A stretch of DNA of 64,000 bases from Gracilaria vermiculophylla. Lineage: Eukaryota; Rhodophyta; Florideophyceae; Gracilariales; Gracilariaceae. The stretch lies in contig JAHNZQ020000227.1 in assembly GCA_019155205.2 (NCBI GenBank), forward strand, positions 1,353,074 to 1,417,073, given 5' to 3'. Every line of letters starts with the position of its first letter. The first letter of the stretch is position 1. The translations under genes were made by a program, and so were the position numbers. The notes beneath the pieces were generated by a model, which was given only the letters and a program-made list of their open reading frames with translations, was not told the DNA's origin and ran no database searches. This document shows positions 56,514 through 64,000 of the stretch, piece after piece.

Positions 56514-59500
56514 TTTTTGACCCCCATCTCTAGAATAGGAAATTTATTCCTTCTCATCACTCTGTCTTGTCCCTCGTATTTGTACTAAAAGTCTGTCACG
56601 AGTCCACCACAATTCACAGTTGTACTAAAACAGCACGCAAACGCGGGGAAGTGAACACTTTTCTTGCATAGCGGGTGCGGGCTTTCGTCACCAGTTGAAT
56701 TTTTCTTAGGGTTTACAATCCTCAACTACTGAGATTCATATGGGCAGAGAAGGCTCAATGATAGCAAGTCGGAGGCGATGCTGGCATCGTCAATACCGTC
56801 AATTCGCCAACCCTGGTCTCCCGCGGCGAACTCGTAAACATTGTGGTGAGAAGCCCGACACTAAGTGCGCTTTACTTGTAGCAAGGTTACATTCACTTCA
56901 CTAGGTAGCTAGAAGCAAGACTTTCATTTTGTGTTGAATATTGTGAATGGTGATTGCAGGGATTCGTGTTTTACCACATGAGATGTCCGGAGCGCATTGT
57001 TCCATCAGTACCGACAGTAACCACCTACTCAAATATGGATTGGTCTGCCGTTCTGATTTGCCTGATTCATACATTCCACGTCTTCACTTCAAGCGTCCAA
57101 AGTCGTAGCTGCGAAAGTGATGGGCTTTGCCGCATGTCGGTGCATAGGCAGGTCAAAAGCCTTTCTGCAGCGACCAGTGCAAACCAACAAAGTAACTCAA
57201 TTTGTTTCGGTTGCAGACAACGGAACCAGGATCCCTGCGCTAAAACTAAGCCGTGATCCTTTCGAGAAGCGCCCGAAGCTGGGCCACCACTGGATACATT
57301 ACGGTTTCCAAGCACCATGCCCAAGCCCGGAGTCACGAAGGGTACCTATAGGTTAGTATCTCGATAGAAACTGACAGCATCTTGAGCCCCCAAATGATTC
57401 ATGGTAGTCAGCGACAACGGGAGTTCCTGAGCATAACCCGCCTGCAATCTATTGAGGGAGGTTGTTTTGAGGTTTGCAAATATACCCTTCTGGATTCACC
57501 GGTATTGTGAACCATGCAGATGACAGTTAAAACACTACGTTAAAAACCCCATGGTTGGTTGGGTTCAAAGATTGAAATTTAAAAGGGGCATACTTCTGAT
57601 GTACTGAAGATACGGTCTTTTCAAAAACTCTGTCCAAGTTTTGGATCAAAAAATGTTGACTGACTACAGAGTTCATCTGAAACTCACGAAAAGTCAGCAA
57701 GTGCTAGCCTAGTCGAGGAGCGTAATTCGTTCAAGAAGTATTCTCCGTTGTCCGCAACCCGGGATTGGCGAGATTACGAACGTGAGAGAAGCGGAATAAC
57801 CAGACGTGCTAAAGATGATGAGTGACGCGGATATGGCGCAATACGCAACACTCGGCGGAATCTTGGTCATGTTCTTGGTCATTTTATATCATTTCCAAAC
57901 GACTACGTGTGAGAAAGTGGCCGCCAAGAATTGACTTGCCACATTTATGACCTCTCTGGAACAGATCTTCTTCAAGGCTTCCAGTCAGAGAGTTTTTCAT
58001 CGAAAACTAGATTGCGGCAAAAGCCATGCTACTCATGTTCTCGAGACAGGGCTTTAGAACCCCAGCTGTTCCTTTACACCTTTGCTTCATGTACCAATTT
58101 CGATGGGCATCAAATGAAACTCGTCAACGTCGAGCGCTTAACTGAGAGAAATGTCACGTATGCCCAAGCCACAAAGTGTGAATGACTTTGGCTCCCGACC
58201 GTTTCACTATAAGTGCATCCGGCTTCCGCTCAAAGCTTCATGCTAGTGAAGGACTACTCAATGCATCTGATATCCGTATATTCAAATGTAACAAAAACTG
58301 CAATTGCGAGGAGTAGGCTTTAAATGTGGTTGTACCTCATTGATTATGATGATTGACGAGAATGACCCCGTCTGTAAACGCTCTGTTGCAAACCATTGCC
58401 TCGAATTCTTGTTCCCATTATCCTTGGATAGTTTTCACCCTTTCAGTGCACGATTGCTCATGATGACTATTGAGATAGTTCACGGATCTGTGGCAAATTA
58501 TGGGTTTATAACGAGCGAAGGAGATTGTTCGAGGGCAGGGAGAATGTTTAGTTGATTGCCTGACTCATTAGGACTGCAACAGCAGCAGTCCATTTTCACC
58601 TGTACACCATTCGGACGTCGCAATCATGAGGGAAACCTACCACAGAACGCCGGGCAAAATGAAACCGGTATTCTCCGGAACATGTGCATGCGGGCTCCCT
58701 GGAAAAATCATATCTGAACTCTTAAGTTACTCTCGCCCGTCGTCAAAGAAGTCCGGGAGTATGATTGATTGATCCGACCGTGGATCAGTGCAATTTCGAC
58801 ACTAAGAAATGTATTTAAACCAGTAGAATGAACAAATCAGTTCCCAAGTAATAGGTCTAGCTCTCAATATCAATCGCAAGTGATGATCGATTGGTTTCAG
58901 CGAAGATTTACGTAGTGTGACAGTCAAATTTTGACATTATATGACTTTTTCCGAGTTGAGCACTCTGTCCTTCTGTCCAAGTAGCGATGTGGCTGAATCG
59001 CGCAAGAGGGATCTCACGCCGTGAAGCTCAAATCCCGTGGCACAACTGCCCATCGCCTTCATCCGTGTTGTAGTGTTGCTAACAAGAACAATGTTTTAAA
59101 GGGCACCTAAAGGACACCTAAAAACTAGGGTTTGGAAAGAGGATGTTGTCGTTGTCTTTTTGACGGCACAACGTGGTATACGGAAATGTCCCATGTCGGG
59201 CTGCGGCTCTCAGACAATGATGCAATGACGGTTAATGATGAGTTATACAGATTGAAAGACGGATACTGTTCACAAGGTTGGTTTATATCAGCCCCTCCTC
59301 TGAGCTTACTATCGCTAAACTATCCCGAAGAGGAATTTGATGACTGCCAAGATATTACCATTACCTATGGGATGCATGAAAATAGTCAGTGTCGAATACA
59401 ACCATGTTTGAGAGAAACTCGGCGATGATTTGGGGTATCAAATTGTTCTTGTAACCGGAAACATCTATGATACCGAAGGATTTTTTTGTGTGACGGAATA

Positions 59501-59664
59501 GGAAGCAACTGAGTGAGCATACTATGGCTGTAGATATAAAGTTGGTTGCTGTGTAGTTTTCAGTGCAAGGCACCAAAGAGCGACAGTGCCATCAAGTCCA
59601 AAACTTGTCGATAGTGAATCCCTCGCATCGCCTCTCTTTCTCACGAAGAGAGAGCTTTGAGTCT
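56514..59664. other. 3.1 kb with no gene recognised
   Basis: Near-balanced composition, starting right after the ChlP stop. Only short frames on both strands, the longest about 100 codons, with no domain, repeat or mobile-element signature. A spliced or non-coding gene cannot be excluded. Confidence 0.6.
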
Positions 59665-60054
59665 CTACAACCTTTTGAAATACGCTAGCACTGTCGTCTC
59701 GGTCTTTCCCTCCATCTCTTTCATGGCTTCCTTGAAATGGGCCGAATCGAAATGAAGTTGCAGATCTTTCTTCGATCTCCATGTTTCAACTACAACCAGA
59801 GTTGTAGAACACTCCACCGCCTGCATCGGCTCAAACTTGATATTTCCTTCTTCGTTGCGAGTTTCCGTCACAAATTTTGCAAAAGTTTCTTTGACCTGGA
59901 CCACAAATTCTGGCTTGACCGTCAAGGTGACAATCAAGTTGACTGGCGTGACTCCTTGTATCTCAGGGATTTCGAACATAGCTTTGGATGGTGGAAAAAT
60001 CGTTTTTTGGGCTAAACGGGTGAGGAAGTGTTTGCGATGAGGCGAGAGGAACAA
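59665..60054 (-). CDS. ABM-domain protein (antibiotic biosynthesis monooxygenase/YgiN-like)
   Basis: 129 residues from ATG 60054, with a second in-frame ATG at about residue 26. From there a single alpha+beta barrel ABM domain is readable: VNLIVTLTVKPEFVVQVKET, ETRNEEGNIKFEPMQAVEC, LVVVETWRSKKDLQLHFDS, HFKEAMKEMEG. The family forms dimers and includes quinol and small aromatic monooxygenases that often work without cofactor; substrate unknown. The first 25 residues are basic with hydroxylated residues and could be an organellar targeting peptide if the first ATG is used. Single-exon and isolated. Confidence 0.8.
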   Translation of the reverse strand: MFLSPHRKHFLTRLAQKTIFPPSKAMFEIPEIQGVTPVNLIVTLTVKPEFVVQVKETFAKFVTETRNEEGNIKFEPMQAVECSTTLVVVETWRSKKDLQLHFDSAHFKEAMKEMEGKTETTVLAYFKRL

Positions 60055-61478
60055 AGGTGAACGTGATCTTGAGGAGAAAATCTACAAGTAGCCACAGCCC
60101 AATCCAATTGAAGAGCTCTTCCCTGTGTCGGATTGACTCGCGGCGATGAAAGCATTGCAATCCTGTGTCGTATCTTTGTATACAAAGGTAGCGATACCAA
60201 GCGTAACGGCCGTGGAAAAGGTTCAGTATTTCTCAGGAGATCTAAAATCGCGGAGGAAATAAGGGCGCTAGTGGCACCATCCGAGCTGAAACCAGACGCG
60301 CCAGCGATAAGCGCGCCCTGTTTTTGATTCCTTTCTCCCCATCCTCCAAATTCCTTGCTTCTCTGGGGGGGCTCTCCAACTCTGATTGCTTGCGCAATCG
60401 TCCTCCCATGAGATTCCAGAGCCTCCTTGTAGTGCGACTGTCTCCTTTGCTCATGTAGACTTTCGAACGTGGTATGCTGCATAATCAGTCAAAATGCGCA
60501 TAATGCGACATTTCACCCCGTAAATTGGGCTGCTCCACCAAAACAACGTAATTCTCTTATCCAAACTGGAGCCATTCACCTCTTCGATCCACAGCTGAAC
60601 CACTCATCTCCCCTGCCGAGACTTGAATCATCCTTACTGTGCGATGGCGCAGTAAAATGGGAACTTCCAGAGAACTGGGGGCTCACCCGGGCGGACAAAG
60701 ACTATCCCGGTTGAGTGTCATGTGCGTTGCAACAGTCACAAAGACAGAAACAATTTCACTTACGTACCCACAAATTGTTTTGGAAAGTTGCAGCCATCTG
60801 CAGAGGTGATCTACTTCACGGTAAACTAACAAAATTGTAAGAGAGAAATTGTCAACCTAAACCGGGAAAAATGCCCATTGAAAAGGAAAGGAATCTGTGA
60901 TTGATCACAACACACAAACTTTGGCTAGCAGCAAGCCCTCATTGCGGTTACCCCGAAGCCTAGTCTCACGGATCTCTTGGTTATACATTCTGTTAGCACG
61001 GATAAAATTGAAAAAACAGACTCTACTTGACGCACCATGGTGAAGTAGTGTCGGCAGATTTTGCAAAATCCTCAGCAACGGCGGAGGTGCACTATTATTC
61101 CGCAATTCTGTCCAGAACGCTCTCTTTCATGGGCATCCCGCATTTTGTCAGGGTGAGATAATGTCTTTTGTTGTCCAGGGTATCTTCGAGCTCCGTGAGA
61201 GGTGCTTGACGCTCTGTGTTTGCAATGACGGAATTTTCGAGTGTAGACTTCAGTGTACGTGGAGTGCATTGATAGCAAAGCATCACATTTCGTTCTCAAC
61301 TGATCGACGGCCGGTGTCGGGCTGCATTTCGGAGAGGTTCATGGCTTCCATAATTTGCCGTACAGACACTATTTAAGAGACGGCTCAGACTAAGTTGGAT
61401 GCGTCCCGACACACTCTCATCTTCAAGAACGAGGTGTGTTGGCAGTGAGCTGCAGTGTGGCGGCATTGATTGCAAACC
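60055..61478. other. Intergenic, no gene seen
   Basis: About 1.4 kb upstream of the cysteine-rich gene. No supported reading frame; only the TATA-like box at 61370-61377 stands out. Confidence 0.6.
61370..61377 (+). promoter_or_regulatory. TATA-like box (TATTTAAG) before the cysteine-rich gene
   Basis: TATTTAAG lies about 100 bp upstream of ATG 61479, a plausible distance for a TATA element with a short leader. Support is only sequence and position. Confidence 0.3.
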
Positions 61479-64000
61479 ATGAAGGCGTGTGGTGTTCTCA
61501 AGTCGTTCTGCGTTGTGGCTGTGTTCTGCATTGTTCTCGGGACAACGCAGGCATCTTCCGCTGATTCCTACAACACTCGGTATTCATATGGATGTCCACC
61601 ATGCCCCATGGGAGAGGTCTGTGCTGGACCAAGTGACAAGAAAATGTGTGTAAAGCCAAAGACAGTTGGAAAGAGATGCGGGCAGGATCCATACTGGGTG
61701 TGCAAAAGTGGACTGACATGTGAAGAAGGCTTTTGCAAAATTATGGACAAGGGAGACTGCACAGCGGAAGGCTCATTATGTGTAGATGGAAGCGTATGCG
61801 CGGGAAGTGAAAGCATGAAGAAGTGTGTGGTTCCGAAAAGTCGAGGAATGCGGTGCATGCCCCCGTTTGTTGTGTGCGAGAGAGAACTAAAGTGCGAAGA
61901 GGGAATATGCAAGGTCAGGAAAGGGGATGACTGCAAACCGAAGGACTCAGTATGTGTGGACGGGACGTCGTGTGCTGGGACGGAGACGGAGAAGAAATGT
62001 GTGGTGGGAAGAACGGTGCGCAAGAGATGCGGGCAGGACGCGTTCGCAGTGTGTGAGAAGGATTTGACGTGCGAGGAAGGGTTCTGTAAGAACGTGAAAG
62101 GGGGAGATTGCAGTGGAAAAGATTCACTTTGTGTGGACAATACAAGGTGTGCTGGGACGGAAGAGATGAAGAAATGTGTGAGCCCGCTAGATGCCGGAAA
62201 GCGTTGTGGTCAGAATGCGTTTTCTGTGTGCAAGAACGGACTGGTTTGCGAAGAAGGGGTGTGCAAGATCGGGAAGGGAGGAGATTGCAAGACGAAGGAA
62301 TCGCTTTGCGCCGAGGGCACGATCTGTGCCAAAGGTGGTGATATGAAGAGATGCGTTGTGGGGAAGGATGTTCGTCAGCGTTGTGAAGAGAGACTGTTCT
62401 CAGTTTGCAAGGAGGGCCTCGTGTGCGAGGAAGGGTTTTGCAAGATCCCACGAGGAGGAGATTGCAGTGCAAAGGACTCACTGTGTATTGACGACACGAT
62501 GTGCGTTGGTACCAAGGTGGGGAAGAAGTGTGTGTCACCGAGAGATGTAGGTATGCGGTGCGGACAGAGCGCGTTTTCGGTGTGCAGGAGCGGGCTGATG
62601 TGTGATGGAGGCGTTTGCAAGATTCGGGAGGGAGGCGATTGCAGCGGGAAGAAATCGCTATGCGTTTCCAACACGGCTTGCATTGGGACGGATGGAAAGG
62701 GCAAGTGCGAAATGCTTGGAGGCTTGGGGGACTCGTGTGGGAATGATGGATTATCGATGTGTGGTGCAGATCTGAAGTGCGTGAATGGAGTGTGTGAAAG
62801 GCGGAAGATTGCAGTGGGAGGCAAGTGCTCAAAGGCGGGATCGATGTGCGTGGACGGGAGTGTGTGTGTTGGAGGAGGGGAAAGGAAGCTGTGCGTGAAA
62901 CTGGTGCGGATGGGAGGGCGATGTGGACGGAAGCCGTTCACCATGTGCGAGCGTGGTCTTGTGTGTAGCTCCGGAATATGCAGCAAGAGGAACATTGGGG
63001 TTGGAGGAGACTGCTCGGGCAAGGGTTCGATTTGCAGTTCTGGGACGATATGCGCCGGAAGTTCAAAGAAGAAGAGGTGCGTGAAGCCGATAGAGATGGG
63101 AGGACGGTGCGGACAGGATCCGTTTTGGGTTTGCAGACGCGGTCTGAAGTGCGTGGGCGGCGTTTGTGGTCAAGTGAACATCCCACACGGAGGGATGTGC
63201 GTCCGAAAGGGGTCTACATGCGCGAAGGGTACGGTGTGTGCCGGAACGACTCATGAGAAGAGATGCGTGAAGCCCAGGCCAGCTGGATACCGTTGCGGGA
63301 GAAATGCATTCTGGGTGTGCAGAAAGGGATTGAAATGTGAGAGTGGAGTGTGCAAGGTTCCGAAAGGAGGCTTGTGCAGATCTCGAGAAAGATTGTGCGA
63401 GAAGGGGACTGTTTGTGCAGGATCTGGAGAGAGCAAAAGATGCACAGTGGCAAAGAGATGTGGACGCCGATATGGTGTGTGGTATGGCTGTTCGCGCGGT
63501 CAGAAGTGTGAAATGGGTGTGTGCAAGATACGCAGTGGCGGGCGATGCTACAAGGAAGGGTCGATTTGTGTTGAAGGAAGTGTTTGCATCGGAAAGGGAT
63601 CGAAGAAGACATGCGTGATGCTGAAGAAGCGTGGTCAAAAGTGCGGAAGTACAGGAGTGGGAGAGTGCGAAGGCGGGCTAACGTGCGAAGGAGGAGTGTG
63701 CAAGGTGAGCCGTGGAGGTGACTGCAGAATGAAAGGGTCTGTATGCGTTAAGGGGACGGCATGCGCCGGGCATCACTTGAGGAGACGATGCGTGGTAACT
63801 GTGGGGGTTGGCAAGCGATGTGGGACTCACTCGCTGCGTGTCTGTCAGAAAGGATTGAAGTGCGTGTATGGAGTGTGTCGTGCGAGGATTGTAGGACTCG
63901 GAGAGGACTGCAGTAGAGCGGATTGTGGGTGTGGTCGCGGACTGATTTGTGCATGGAAGCACGGACGGAAAGTGTGTGTGAAACGGGTCAAACGTTCAGC
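61479..64000 (+). CDS. Large secreted cysteine-rich tandem-repeat protein, partial (runs off the window)
   Basis: The frame is open from ATG 61479 to the window edge (840 codons, no stop), so the C-terminus is missing. It starts with a signal peptide (MKACGVLKSFCVVAVFCIVL, cleavage near TTQASSA). The rest is about 13 copies, plus a partial one, of a roughly 59-residue unit. A consensus is G-[DK]-C-x4-S-x-C-V-D-G-x2-C-A-G-x4-K-C-V, then G-x-R-C-G-Q-x2-F-x-V-C-x2-G-L-x-C-E-x-G-x-C-K. Each unit has eight cysteines, likely four disulfides, and many Lys and Gly. Early copies keep the CEEG ending; later ones drift (CVGG, CESG, CEMG). No known domain is recognised, although the spacing recalls disulfide-knot extracellular domains. 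Likely secreted or wall-associated. Confidence 0.85.
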   Translation, partial: MKACGVLKSFCVVAVFCIVLGTTQASSADSYNTRYSYGCPPCPMGEVCAGPSDKKMCVKPKTVGKRCGQDPYWVCKSGLTCEEGFCKIMDKGDCTAEGSLCVDGSVCAGSESMKKCVVPKSRGMRCMPPFVVCERELKCEEGICKVRKGDDCKPKDSVCVDGTSCAGTETEKKCVVGRTVRKRCGQDAFAVCEKDLTCEEGFCKNVKGGDCSGKDSLCVDNTRCAGTEEMKKCVSPLDAGKRCGQNAFSVCKNGLVCEEGVCKIGKGGDCKTKESLCAEGTICAKGGDMKRCVVGKDVRQRCEERLFSVCKEGLVCEEGFCKIPRGGDCSAKDSLCIDDTMCVGTKVGKKCVSPRDVGMRCGQSAFSVCRSGLMCDGGVCKIREGGDCSGKKSLCVSNTACIGTDGKGKCEMLGGLGDSCGNDGLSMCGADLKCVNGVCERRKIAVGGKCSKAGSMCVDGSVCVGGGERKLCVKLVRMGGRCGRKPFTMCERGLVCSSGICSKRNIGVGGDCSGKGSICSSGTICAGSSKKKRCVKPIEMGGRCGQDPFWVCRRGLKCVGGVCGQVNIPHGGMCVRKGSTCAKGTVCAGTTHEKRCVKPRPAGYRCGRNAFWVCRKGLKCESGVCKVPKGGLCRSRERLCEKGTVCAGSGESKRCTVAKRCGRRYGVWYGCSRGQKCEMGVCKIRSGGRCYKEGSICVEGSVCIGKGSKKTCVMLKKRGQKCGSTGVGECEGGLTCEGGVCKVSRGGDCRMKGSVCVKGTACAGHHLRRRCVVTVGVGKRCGTHSLRVCQKGLKCVYGVCRARIVGLGEDCSRADCGCGRGLICAWKHGRKVCVKRVKRS

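Noticed and set aside
58985..59055. A tRNA-like stretch (GTGGCTGAATCGCGCAAG ... CTCAAATCCCGTGGCAC)
   Set aside because: The loop-like words recall a class II tRNA, but the acceptor arms do not pair and no coherent cloverleaf forms.
61568..63962. Long minus-strand Ser/His/Pro-rich frames opposite the cysteine-rich gene
   Set aside because: They mirror the repeat unit of the plus-strand gene; the plus strand has a signal peptide and regular cysteines.
1..64000. CRISPR arrays, bacterial operons or prophage
   Set aside because: The tandem repeats have no regular spacer structure, and all recognised genes are eukaryotic or eukaryotic transposons.

Overview
The window is nuclear DNA from a photosynthetic eukaryote. 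I favour a red alga. The recognisable host genes are long, uninterrupted reading frames with no visible introns. One of them encodes a geranylgeranyl reductase with a simple plastid transit peptide and no signal peptide, which fits a primary plastid. Base composition is a mosaic: 1-3.4 kb and about 33-56 kb are very GC-rich, while 3.4-32 kb and 56.5-64 kb are much closer to balanced. The species assignment is inference.

Layout. 1-6.7 kb: a 70-bp tandem repeat, a SEL1L/HRD3-type ER protein with polyglutamine tracts, and an allophanate-hydrolase-type amidase. 6.75-31.8 kb: a graveyard of mobile DNA. Five PIF/Harbinger-type DNA transposon copies lie here. Each pairs a transposase with a Myb/SANT-like accessory gene, and in every copy the two genes converge. 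Three copies have terminal inverted repeats that I could place exactly. Between copies 2 and 3 lie two decayed Ty3/gypsy-type retroelements on the minus strand, apparently sharing one LTR. Two solo LTRs of 554 bp each sit inside other transposase genes; one has a perfect 5-bp target duplication. One 100-N assembly gap lies in copy 3. 31.9-35.1 kb: no gene seen, with extreme G-runs.

35-56.5 kb is a gene-rich GC island: a Myb/SANT-like nuclear protein, the ER ubiquitin ligase HRD1, a multi-span membrane protein with signal peptide and coiled coil, a PP2C phosphatase, glycyl-tRNA synthetase, a small hypothetical protein, a DMT/EamA transporter, a PHO80/U-type cyclin and geranylgeranyl reductase (ChlP). 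56.5-64 kb is sparse: one small ABM-domain protein and, running off the right edge, a large secreted cysteine-rich repeat protein that I do not recognise.

How genes connect. HRD3/SEL1L and HRD1 are the two core subunits of the ER-associated degradation ligase, and both lie within 41 kb. The Myb/SANT-like host gene has the same architecture as the accessory genes of the nearby transposons and may be a domesticated copy. ChlP makes the phytyl chain for chlorophyll and tocopherol. The most novel items are the cysteine-rich repeat protein, the ERAD gene linkage, the nested transposon history, and the run of nonsense codons in transposon genes that look like C-to-T transitions.
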